Assembly: GCA_913058145.1 (NCBI GenBank)
Contig: CAJXQM010000006.1
Location: forward strand, 54,174-118,173
Length of the DNA stretch: 64,000 nt
From: an uncultured Colwellia sp.
GTDB lineage: Bacteria; Pseudomonadota; Gammaproteobacteria; Enterobacterales; Alteromonadaceae
Reading direction: 5' to 3'
Below are positions 56,238 through 64,000 of the stretch, piece by piece. Below the pieces are notes generated by a model. It saw nothing but the letters and a program-made list of their open reading frames with translations, was not told where the DNA came from and made no database searches. The translations under genes were made by a program, and so were the position numbers. Positions within the stretch are counted from its first letter, which is position 1. Every line of letters starts with the position of its first letter.

Positions 56238-57479
56238 GTGGCACACAAAAAACAAATAATAATACCTATTGCCATTTTAGTGGCGGGAGTAATTGCTTTT
56301 ATTGGATTTTCTAGCTTGAAGACTCCACCTGAAGAAAAAGCTAAAGAAGACAATACACCTATAATAGCGGTAGAAAATATTGTCGTAGCACCGATGATTT
56401 TGCATGTCAGCTCTTACGGCATTGTTAAACCGAAATACGAAACATCATTAGTTGCACAAGTTAATGGTGAAATTGTCGAATTAAATGATATTTTTGTTCG
56501 CGGTGGTTTTGTTAAAAAAGGACAGTTATTAGCACGTATTGATCCTAACGATTACCATGCAGCCTTAATTGATGCGCAGGCAAATATGGCTTCAGCACGT
56601 GCGGCGTTAGAAAAAGAAGTTGCCCAAGGTAAAGTTGCTGAACGTGAATGGAAACTGATCACTGACACTTCCCCTACTGAATTAAGTTTACGTAAACCTC
56701 AGTTAGCTCAAGAGCTTGCGCGAGTTAAATCAGCACAGGCTGCTGTTTTACGTGCAAAGCGTAATTTACAACGAACAGAGATCAAGGCGCCGTATGATGC
56801 CATGATCGATAATCGAATGATTGGCTTAGGCTCCTTTGTTAGTGTCGGTACTCAAATAGGTAAATTGCTTGGCACTGCTATTGCCGAAGTTCGTCTACCT
56901 GTGGCTGATAATGAATTACAGTTTTTAATTGACCAGGGGCACGATGCGAAAGTGAAATTGGTGGGTACTTATGCAGGGAAAAGCGTTGAATGGTTGGCTC
57001 ATATTGCTCGTAATGAAGGTGTTATTGATAATAAAAGTCGTATGACTTACTTAGTTGCTGAAATTCTAAATCCTTATTTATTACCCGATACGTTAGCGGA
57101 GAAAAACGGTGCGATCAATACTGATATTAATCATATTGTACCATTACGTTTTGGTGCTTATGTTCAAGCTAAAATATTGGGTGTTGAAATTGCTAATGCC
57201 AGCATATTACCGCGTTACTTAGTGGTAGGTAATAAGGTAGGTCTGTTAAGTAATGAGTCAACACTACATTATGCAACGATTAATGTAATTCGCCAACAAG
57301 GGGCCAATGTTGTGGTCTCTAGTGGATTACTGAATGGTGATAAATTGATTGTCTCGGCGTTAGATTATCCTGTTGATGGGATGAAGCTTGCGTTAATTTC
57401 TGATAAAAAAGAACAGCAAGAATCGCTTGATGAAGATACTAAAGTGCAAGTTGTTAGTACAGATAATGAAGGGGAATAG
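56238..57479 (+). CDS. RND efflux periplasmic adaptor (HlyD/AcrA type)
   Basis: This adaptor bridges an inner-membrane RND pump and an outer-membrane channel. The N-terminal membrane anchor (IIIPIAILVAGVIAFIGF) is followed by a biotinyl-lipoyl half (VAQVNGEIVELN), a short helical hairpin (~110-160), the second lipoyl half and beta-barrel. The track start at 56175 is an ATG with a basic leader of 21 residues. The GTG at 56238 lies nearer the anchor and has AAGGGA upstream, giving 413 residues. Either start is possible. The permease gene follows after two bases. No outer-membrane factor gene is in the unit. Confidence 0.88.
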   Translation: MAHKKQIIIPIAILVAGVIAFIGFSSLKTPPEEKAKEDNTPIIAVENIVVAPMILHVSSYGIVKPKYETSLVAQVNGEIVELNDIFVRGGFVKKGQLLARIDPNDYHAALIDAQANMASARAALEKEVAQGKVAEREWKLITDTSPTELSLRKPQLAQELARVKSAQAAVLRAKRNLQRTEIKAPYDAMIDNRMIGLGSFVSVGTQIGKLLGTAIAEVRLPVADNELQFLIDQGHDAKVKLVGTYAGKSVEWLAHIARNEGVIDNKSRMTYLVAEILNPYLLPDTLAEKNGAINTDINHIVPLRFGAYVQAKILGVEIANASILPRYLVVGNKVGLLSNESTLHYATINVIRQQGANVVVSSGLLNGDKLIVSALDYPVDGMKLALISDKKEQQESLDEDTKVQVVSTDNEGE

Positions 57480-57481
57480 TA

Positions 57482-60400
57482 ATGACTACGCATTCTCATG
57501 ATGATGTAACTAAAACAACACTCAGTAATACGGATGACGACAGTAATAATAATCGCAAAATAGACACCAGTATAGACACCGATACCGGTATTATTGCTTG
57601 GTTTGCTCGTAATAGTATTGCGGCAAATTTATTAATGTTTTTTATTTTGATCGGTGGCAGTTTAACGGCGTTAACCATCAATAAACAAATGTTTCCACAG
57701 CTTGAACTAAATTGGATATCTTATGCTGCGCCATACCCAGGTGCAGCCCCTCAAGAAGTTGAAGAAGGTATTACGATTAAAATTGAAGAAGCATTGAAAT
57801 CAGTGCAAGGGATTAAAAGAGTCATAACCTATTCTAATCGAAATTACTCTAACGGTTGGCTTGAGGTTGAACTTGATTACGACCCTCAAATTGTACTTGA
57901 AGAAGTTAAGTCAGCCATTGATGCTATACCGAGCTTTCCCGACGGTATGGAGCGCATTAAAGTTGAACGGGAGAAATTTCGTCAAGAAGTGATGTACATT
58001 AGTTTGTATGGCGACTTAACTAACGGCGAGCTAAAAGAATTAGGTCGTAAAATTCACAATGAAATTCAGCAGCTTCCTGGTATTAGTATCTCTGAGCTAC
58101 ACAGTGGTCTATCGTATGAAATTTCTATTGAAGTAAGCAAAGACAAACTGCGTGAATATAACTTAAGTTTTAGCGATGTGGCTAATGCGGTACGTAATTA
58201 TTCTCGTAACATGTCTGCGGGACAAATTCGTGCAACCAATGGTTATATTAATTTAAGGGTTGAGAATCAGGCTTATCGCGGTCATGAATTTGAACAAGTA
58301 CCCGTAATAGCACTTGAAGATGGTACAAAAGTTTTGCTTGGTGAAGTGGCCACGATTAATGATGGCTTTGAAGAAGGTTTGCAATATTCTAAATTCAATG
58401 GTGAAAACTCAGTAACCTTATTTATTGGCGCATCAGAAATTCAAAGCATTACTGATATTGCCGATATTATGAATGCTTACGTTGAGCAGAAATCTGCTGT
58501 TTTACCTGAAGGTGTCAAATTAGAGACTTGGGTTGATATGACCTACTACTTAAACGGTCGCTTAAACATGATGTTAGACAACATGAAAAGTGGCGCCGTA
58601 TTAGTCTTTTTAATGTTGGCCTTATTTCTCCGCGTGCGATTAGCTTTTTGGGTGATGATGGGCTTGCCTGTTTGTTTCCTAGGTACCTTGTTATTAATGC
58701 CAGTGGAATTGGTTAATATTACGATTAATGTTATTAGCTTATTCGCCTTTATTTTAGTGTTAGGTATTGTTGTTGATGATGCCATTGTTATGGGTGAGAG
58801 CGCGCATGATGAAATTGAAGAACATGGTCATTCAACTGAAAATGTCATACGGGGGGTTAAGCGTGTTGCTATGCCGGCAACCTTTGGTGTGTTAACGACC
58901 ATTGCCGTATTTGTGCCATTTTTATTTGGTGAAGGTCCTTCTTCAGCCTTTGGTAAAGCGATTGGTGGTGTGGTTATTTTTTGTTTGATTTTCTCTTTGA
59001 TAGAGTCAAAGCTTATTTTACCTGCGCATTTGGTAAAAATGAAAATCAAAAAATTTAACCCTAAAAATCCGCTCGACAGAGTACGTCGTTTTATTGATAT
59101 AAAATTAAAGAACTTCATCCATAATATTTACAAACCATCACTGGCTTTATTTCTTGAATATCGTTACGCAGTATTGATGTTTTTTATTAGCTTAATGCTG
59201 TTAAGCGCCGGTTTATTTAGTGGTGGTTTTGTGCGTTACGTAGGTCAACCTAAAATTCCTCATGATTTTCCTCGTATCAGTGTTGAAATGAATATCGATG
59301 CGTCTGAAAAGTCAACGTTAGAGGCTTTACTGAATATACAAAGCATTATTATGAAAGTAGATAAAGAGGTCGAAAATCAGTATGGGGCCTCAATGATATC
59401 TGATATGCAAGTGGATTTACGTAGTAGAACCAATGGTCAGGTGATGGTGAAATTGATTGTGCCAGAAGAAAGACCTATTAATACTTTTGAACTTGCGGAT
59501 AGGTGGCGCCAAGCCATTCCAAATTACCCTGGGGTAAAAACACTTAATATTAGTGATAACTTGTTTGGTGGTGGTCGAGAAGATGGTGATGTCGCCTTTA
59601 GGTTAGAGAGTAAAGACGATGCGCAATTACTTGCGGCAGCGCAAGAGTTAAAACATAAACTAAATACGCTTAAAGGAGTGGGTGATGTAACAGATTCACG
59701 CCAAACTAGCGCAAAAGAAGTACAGTTTACCTTAAAGCCATTGGCCTACAGTATGGGAATATCATTGGCTGATATTGCTTCACAAGTAAATTATAGCTTT
59801 TATGGTTTAGAAGCACAGCGCATATTACGTGATAGTGAAGAGATTAAAGTTATGGTGCGTTATCCTTTAGCACAACGAAGTAGCGTTGGTCATGTGGATG
59901 ATGTGTTGATTCAAGCACCTAATGGCGCAGAGTTACCCTTATCGGAGTTAGCTGAGATAATGTTAACCGATGGTGTTACCCGTATTCGTCGTGAAAATGG
60001 TAATCGAACGATTAATATTTGGGGTAGTGTTGATGCTGAGCAGGTTGAACCCTTTGAGGTTGCTAAAGATATTCGTGATAATTTTATTCCTAAATTATTA
60101 AAGAAGTATCCAAAAGTTAACAGTGAGTTATCAGGTAAAATTCAAGAGGAAATGGATGGGGTATCAGATCAAATTCGTGACGGACTTATTTCATTTATGG
60201 TGATTTTTTCATTGCTAGCGATACCGTTAAAATCATACTCGCAAGCAGTGATGATTATGACGGTTATTCCTTTTGGGATTATTGGTGCGGTGTTTGGTCA
60301 CTTTCTTCTAGGCATGGATCTTAGTGTCTTGTCTGTTTTTGGAATTTTAGCCGCAGCAGGGGTTGCCGTTAATGACTCGTTAGTGATGGTTGATTATGTT

Positions 60401-60730
60401 AACAATGCGAGAAAACGTGGTGAAGCATTAAAAGATGCTGTGATGCATGCGGGTACTAAACGCTTTAGAGCCATAATGCTGACATCGCTCACGACTTTTA
60501 TTGGCTTAGTTCCTATTATCTATTTTGAAACCAGTGCTCAAGCACAAATAGTTATTCCAATGGCGGTGTCATTATCCTTTGGAGTATTATTTGCGACAGT
60601 AGTTACGTTAGTATTTATTCCCAGCCTTTATATGATTATTGAAGATATACGTGGGGTATTTATGCGCAGAAAGCACGAGCCAGAGAATATTGATGCAACC
60701 ATAACGCCACAAGAGTTGCCATCAAACTAA
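57482..60730 (+). CDS. RND-family efflux permease (AcrB-like)
   Basis: This proton-driven inner-membrane pump subunit has 1082 residues. It has the RND layout of 12 membrane segments and two large periplasmic loops. APYPGAAPQEVEEGI follows the first segment, and the proton-relay aspartates are in LGIVVDDAIVMGE. The second half repeats the pattern (LAAAGVAVNDSLVMVDYVNNARKRG). A hydrophilic N-terminal extension of ~35 residues rich in Asp/Asn/Thr precedes the first segment. Pattern and partner suggest a hydrophobic-compound exporter rather than a heavy-metal pump. The substrate is unknown. Confidence 0.93.
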   Translation: MTTHSHDDVTKTTLSNTDDDSNNNRKIDTSIDTDTGIIAWFARNSIAANLLMFFILIGGSLTALTINKQMFPQLELNWISYAAPYPGAAPQEVEEGITIKIEEALKSVQGIKRVITYSNRNYSNGWLEVELDYDPQIVLEEVKSAIDAIPSFPDGMERIKVEREKFRQEVMYISLYGDLTNGELKELGRKIHNEIQQLPGISISELHSGLSYEISIEVSKDKLREYNLSFSDVANAVRNYSRNMSAGQIRATNGYINLRVENQAYRGHEFEQVPVIALEDGTKVLLGEVATINDGFEEGLQYSKFNGENSVTLFIGASEIQSITDIADIMNAYVEQKSAVLPEGVKLETWVDMTYYLNGRLNMMLDNMKSGAVLVFLMLALFLRVRLAFWVMMGLPVCFLGTLLLMPVELVNITINVISLFAFILVLGIVVDDAIVMGESAHDEIEEHGHSTENVIRGVKRVAMPATFGVLTTIAVFVPFLFGEGPSSAFGKAIGGVVIFCLIFSLIESKLILPAHLVKMKIKKFNPKNPLDRVRRFIDIKLKNFIHNIYKPSLALFLEYRYAVLMFFISLMLLSAGLFSGGFVRYVGQPKIPHDFPRISVEMNIDASEKSTLEALLNIQSIIMKVDKEVENQYGASMISDMQVDLRSRTNGQVMVKLIVPEERPINTFELADRWRQAIPNYPGVKTLNISDNLFGGGREDGDVAFRLESKDDAQLLAAAQELKHKLNTLKGVGDVTDSRQTSAKEVQFTLKPLAYSMGISLADIASQVNYSFYGLEAQRILRDSEEIKVMVRYPLAQRSSVGHVDDVLIQAPNGAELPLSELAEIMLTDGVTRIRRENGNRTINIWGSVDAEQVEPFEVAKDIRDNFIPKLLKKYPKVNSELSGKIQEEMDGVSDQIRDGLISFMVIFSLLAIPLKSYSQAVMIMTVIPFGIIGAVFGHFLLGMDLSVLSVFGILAAAGVAVNDSLVMVDYVNNARKRGEALKDAVMHAGTKRFRAIMLTSLTTFIGLVPIIYFETSAQAQIVIPMAVSLSFGVLFATVVTLVFIPSLYMIIEDIRGVFMRRKHEPENIDATITPQELPSN

Positions 60731-60788
60731 TACCCAAGGTATTACTGATAGTTTTTCAGGTGAAAAATGCGTTTTCATCAATAAAGTA

Positions 60789-60820
60789 ATAGATAAGTTA
60801 CCGCAAGGTAACTTATCTAT
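60789..60820. terminator. Bidirectional terminator between the RND permease and btuB
   Basis: ATAGATAAGTTACC and GGTAACTTATCTAT form a 14-bp perfect stem with a GCAA loop and a T-rich tail (TTTTATG). It lies between convergent genes. Confidence 0.85.
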
Positions 60821-60876
60821 TTTATGTTCTATGTCTAGCAGAAATCGCTAGTAGAAGTATTTAAGCTAAGTGACTA

Positions 60877-62697
60877 TTAGAAGTGATTATAGCTTACTTG
60901 TAAGTAGTACTCAGCCCCTGGAGTTACATAGCTAGGGGCGGTTTCATAACCTTCATCGAAGATATTATTCGCTTTAACTTGTAACGTCCATGCTTCACTT
61001 AACTGATAGCTAGCACTAATGTCAAGCGTGTTATAAGCACTTAATGAAGTGTTGGAATAGGCATCAAAACGTGTACCTTGATACTTATAAGCACCGTTAA
61101 GGCTAATTTTTTCCCATTGATAAGAAGCTTCTACATTTGCTTTGTGTCGAGCGCGGCGACTTAGCTGAGTAGCGGTTGTTTTATCTTCAGTATCGGTATA
61201 AGCATAATTTGTCGATAAAGTAAGGTCGCCTAAATTTTTAGATAAACTTAATTCTATTCCCTTAATTTGGGCGTCAGCGATATTAGCGAAGCTATAGGTG
61301 CTGTAATCATAATCGAGTAAATTATCAAAATCTAAATGAAAATATGAAAGCTCTGCTTTTACGTCAGCAATAGTCGAACGTAGAAGAAGCTCCCAGCTTT
61401 CTGATGTCTCTAGTGCTAGGTTTTCATTTCCAGAATAACCATCATAAAGCTGATAAAACGTTGGTGCTTTGAAGCCCGTTCCGTAGTTTACACTGGCAAA
61501 TAGTGAGTCGCTAAGGTTGTAACCTAAACTAACATTGTACGTTGTTTCTGAACCAACATTTTCTACATCGTTATAACGAAGAGATAATTCAGTTAATAAT
61601 GCGCCTGCATTGTAAAGGGCTCCAGCAAAAGCACTGGTAGTATCGCGAGATTTACCATCGAATGAACCTGTACCTTCATATTTATCTTGATAGAATTGAC
61701 CACCAAAATTATAACTCAACCCATTTTTAACACTAAATACGCTGGTATAATCTACTTGATTACGGTTGGTTTCATTTTCGGCCGGGTAATCACCTAAACG
61801 TTTTTGGTTCTCTTGGTATTGAGCAATAGATAAACCGTGTGACCATTGATCTTGGTTATAACGCAAACCAGTAGATAACAAATGCTTGGTATATTCTTGG
61901 CTTGGAGCCAAAACGGTATAACTGCTATTGCCATCATAATCATATTCACCGTCATCATAACGACCAATCCAATTTAGCGTTAAGGTATCATTTAATTCTT
62001 GAAGGCCTTTAATTGAGATGTTAATTTTTTCATAAGAATCTTTATCATCATCAACAGGGTATTCATTGGCTGTGACATTGTAACCATCACTTGTTGCACT
62101 ACTAACACTTAACGTAGTTGCTCCCTTACCATGACTAATGCCCGCAGTAACGCCCGCAAACACATAATTGTTTGAGCCATATTCAACTGCCGTTTGGTAT
62201 TCACCTGCTGCTAAATCGCGTGTGAAAATTTGAATTACCGCGCCAACAGCATCCGATCCGTACATTGCAGCACGTGGACCTTTAACTACTTCAATACGTT
62301 CAATTTGATAAGTTGGAATATCATTTACTGATGCGCCACCTGAGCCTGTAACAGTATCAATACGTACACCATCAACTAGGAAAAGGGTATGAGTTGAGTT
62401 AGTACCGCGCACAAAAACTGAAGTGACTTGTGCTGGTCCGCCATTAGAGGCAATGTCGATACCTGCGGTTGTTTGCAATAATTCAGCGACAGATTTAGGT
62501 TGTATTCTATCAATGTCAACTCGGGTGATCACCGACACAGTCGACATAATTTCATCGGTAGATTGGTTATATGGATTACTGGTAATTAGTATGGTTTCAT
62601 CTACCGCATTATCTTGTTTTATTTTAGAAGATTCTGCAAAAGCTGATGGCGCAATTAGAGCACTGGTAATACTAAGTGCGATTAGTGTTTTTTTCAT
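60877..62697 (-). CDS. btuB: BtuB, vitamin B12 TonB-dependent receptor
   Basis: This outer-membrane receptor of 606 residues imports cobalamin with TonB energy. The signal peptide ends at SAFA (~21). The TonB box is DETILITSN. The plug has SVAELLQTTAGIDIASNGG, VFVRGTNSTHTLFLVDGVRI and IERIEVVKGPRAAMYGSDAVGAVIQI. The barrel ends ...YYLQVSYNHF with a terminal Phe, as expected. A cobalamin riboswitch stands directly upstream, which confirms the substrate. GAGGGA lies just before the ATG and can be masked by the leader hairpin. Confidence 0.95.
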   Translation of the reverse strand: MKKTLIALSITSALIAPSAFAESSKIKQDNAVDETILITSNPYNQSTDEIMSTVSVITRVDIDRIQPKSVAELLQTTAGIDIASNGGPAQVTSVFVRGTNSTHTLFLVDGVRIDTVTGSGGASVNDIPTYQIERIEVVKGPRAAMYGSDAVGAVIQIFTRDLAAGEYQTAVEYGSNNYVFAGVTAGISHGKGATTLSVSSATSDGYNVTANEYPVDDDKDSYEKINISIKGLQELNDTLTLNWIGRYDDGEYDYDGNSSYTVLAPSQEYTKHLLSTGLRYNQDQWSHGLSIAQYQENQKRLGDYPAENETNRNQVDYTSVFSVKNGLSYNFGGQFYQDKYEGTGSFDGKSRDTTSAFAGALYNAGALLTELSLRYNDVENVGSETTYNVSLGYNLSDSLFASVNYGTGFKAPTFYQLYDGYSGNENLALETSESWELLLRSTIADVKAELSYFHLDFDNLLDYDYSTYSFANIADAQIKGIELSLSKNLGDLTLSTNYAYTDTEDKTTATQLSRRARHKANVEASYQWEKISLNGAYKYQGTRFDAYSNTSLSAYNTLDISASYQLSEAWTLQVKANNIFDEGYETAPSYVTPGAEYYLQVSYNHF

Positions 62698-62711
62698 GCT
62701 TCCCTCAACTA

Positions 62712-62730
62712 TAAGTACCCGCCGTACTTA
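62712..62730 (-). promoter_or_regulatory. Leader hairpin next to the btuB ribosome binding site
   Basis: TAAGTAC and GTACTTA form a 7-bp stem around five bases, immediately before the GAGGGA ribosome binding site of btuB. It is likely part of the riboswitch expression platform. Confidence 0.5.
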
Positions 62731-62734
62731 CAAT

Positions 62735-62885
62735 AATTAATTTGATTTTAGGCCGGTCTCCGGACTTAAAACAGCGATTTTGTTACACAAACATCTGTTT
62801 ATTACCGTTGCGGGGGCAGCATAGGTTTTACACCTATTTCCCGTTTAATTTAACTAAGTAACGACTTAAGCTAAACACCTAAAAT
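62735..62885 (-). promoter_or_regulatory. Cobalamin riboswitch upstream of btuB
   Basis: On the minus strand the conserved core appears in order: ACGGGAAATAGGTGTAAAACC, TGCTGCCCCCGCAACGGTAA, and AAGTCCGGAGACCGGCC. These are the recognised B12-element landmarks. It normally represses btuB when adenosylcobalamin is plentiful. It begins within ~20 bases of the btuF stop, so it lies inside a possible btuF-btuB transcript. Confidence 0.95.
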
Positions 62886-62902
62886 TTTACGTTAATGCTC
62901 AA

Positions 62903-63781
62903 TTAGAGCGCTTTTTTGTGTAACCATTGACGGGTTTCATCAATGCTAACACATAATTTTTTTAATTCTTTTAAGCTGCGTATGCTCATACGGTGCATAG
63001 CGTCAGCATTAGGTTGAATTATTTGTTTGTTTGCCACGGCAGGAATAATTTGCCAGTCTTGCCAATTAAAGGCTTCTTTGTCTGTTTGGTTTATTGATAA
63101 TGGCTGAATAATTAATTGAACTGGCGATAACAGTATTTTCTCAATATTAATTTGAGGAAAAGATGCCGTGGCGTGTTCAAATGGATTTTTTGCTTTACAG
63201 ATATTTAACAATTGCTGAGGCCAACTGCCCTGGGCGACGGTAGTTAAAGGTCGTGACCATAATTCGTAAAATACCGTGATAGGCTCTTTATTTTGATATT
63301 GGCGAGTTATTTTGTCTAGGTCATTAAGCAGTTGTTGTGCGGTTGTTTCAGCTTGTGCTTTATGCCCTGTTAATCGTCCAAATTCGCGCATTTCTTTAGC
63401 GATATCTTTAAAAGAATTTGGTTGTGAATAGACAATAGTAAAACCGAGTTGTTTTAAACGCGCTAGATCATCGCTAGGGTTACCACTTTTCCAAGCGATA
63501 ATATAATCAGGTTGTAGGGAGATCACTTTTTCAATTTGTAACCGTAAATAATTACCAATAATAGGAATGTTTTTAGCTTGCTCAGGATAATCGGCAAAAG
63601 ACGTTGTGCCAATGATCTGTTCACCGGCACCTATGTCATATAGCATTTCAACTATATGCGGTGAAAGCGCAATAATAGTGGGTTTTTCATTTATTTTACT
63701 GGTTGATATTGCGCGTGCTATGTTGTTGAAATATAGACAAATAATACCTATCAACAACAAAGTAAGAGATTTATTTTTCAT
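62903..63781 (-). CDS. btuF: BtuF-like periplasmic vitamin B12-binding protein
   Basis: This solute-binding protein of the cobalamin/iron-complex class delivers B12 to an ABC importer. Motifs include IIALSPHIVEMLYDIGAGEQIIGTTSFADYP and KVISLQPDYIIAWKSGNPSDDLARLKQLG, both typical of BtuF. The track start at 63814 gives an extra 11 residues. The ATG at 63781 starts a clean signal peptide (KNKSLTLLLIGIICLYF ... ARA), giving 292 residues. It is upstream of the riboswitch and of btuB on the same strand. The BtuCD importer genes are not in the window. Confidence 0.88.
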   Translation of the reverse strand: MKNKSLTLLLIGIICLYFNNIARAISTSKINEKPTIIALSPHIVEMLYDIGAGEQIIGTTSFADYPEQAKNIPIIGNYLRLQIEKVISLQPDYIIAWKSGNPSDDLARLKQLGFTIVYSQPNSFKDIAKEMREFGRLTGHKAQAETTAQQLLNDLDKITRQYQNKEPITVFYELWSRPLTTVAQGSWPQQLLNICKAKNPFEHATASFPQINIEKILLSPVQLIIQPLSINQTDKEAFNWQDWQIIPAVANKQIIQPNADAMHRMSIRSLKELKKLCVSIDETRQWLHKKAL

Positions 63782-63860
63782 ATACTTGTGTCTCGCTACT
63801 GGGTTTTTAGTCATTATTTATATTTCTTCTAATACAGGACTAACAGGATCTGTTGAAAAA

Positions 63861-64000
63861 ACGCTTCCTTGACCCTTCGACAAGCTCAGGGCGAACGGAT
63901 GTGTTATCAAAAAATCAGGGTAAACGATATATTGGCAAACAATTATCCGTTCGCCCTGAGCGTCTCCGTTCGCCCTGAGCGCGAAGCAGTCGAAGGGAGC
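63861..64000. repeat. REP-like large inverted repeat at the window edge
   Basis: CGCTTCCTTGACCCTTCGAC with AAGCTCAGGGCGAACGGAT is followed, ~45 bases on, by ATCCGTTCGCCCTGAGCG, a second CCGTTCGCCCTGAGCG, and GCAGTCGAAGGG. The ends pair (CCCTTCGAC / GTCGAAGGG), as do the inner GAACGGAT/ATCCGTTC units. The opening motif matches the cluster at 8.19 kb. It may continue past the window and lies upstream of btuF, where its promoter should be. Confidence 0.8.

Overview
The window looks like chromosome from a cold-adapted marine gammaproteobacterium of the order Alteromonadales, most likely Colwellia. Three things point there: an AT-rich sequence with housekeeping genes of gammaproteobacterial type, a complete pfa (omega-3 polyunsaturated fatty acid synthase) locus in the pfaE / pfaR-A-B-C-D arrangement, and small families known from Colwellia and Shewanella. 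This is judged by reading the sequence; no database was searched. No rRNA, tRNA or CRISPR array was seen.

Region 1 (1-17 kb) is mostly core genome: djlA, rluA-rapA, an LrgAB-type pair, argR divergent from mdh, a bacteriohemerythrin, a VF530-type small protein, ispB divergent from rplU-rpmA, obgE, folA overlapping an NhaC-type antiporter, folE2 and rsmC.

Region 2 (17-22 kb) is a probable operon behind a well-formed lysine riboswitch. It holds dapA, dapD, a LysA-like PLP decarboxylase and an M14/AstE-type deacylase. The set lacks dapC, dapE and dapF, so it may be an alternative or branched lysine/diaminopimelate route.

Region 3 (22-32.5 kb) is accessory. It has a Zur-box-preceded small secreted CxxC protein and ZnuD-like TonB receptor, an orphan coding remnant, a divergent MFS/AraC pair, a TIGR02922-like protein, an AGCS amino-acid symporter next to a decayed CtlX-like hydrolase, and a compact DUF1538-DUF1538-PII-CBS operon.

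Region 4 (32.7-52.6 kb) is the pfa locus. PfaE is the phosphopantetheinyl transferase that would activate the acyl carrier domains of PfaA. PfaA (KS-AT-3xACP-KR-DH), PfaB (AT), PfaC (KS-CLF-DH domains) and PfaD (enoyl reductase) together build EPA/DHA-type fatty acids. pfaA-B-C are tightly coupled. pfaD follows after a gap that holds a structured repeat, and a strong terminator closes the locus. PfaA has only three tandem ACPs, spaced at exactly 100 residues.

Region 5 (52.6-64 kb) holds a second VF530-type gene, a translationally coupled small membrane protein plus GNAT acetyltransferase, cvfB, a TerB-domain protein, an RND efflux adaptor/permease pair, and a vitamin B12 uptake pair (btuF, btuB) with a cobalamin riboswitch between the two genes. 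The window ends in a REP-like inverted repeat related to one near 8.2 kb.
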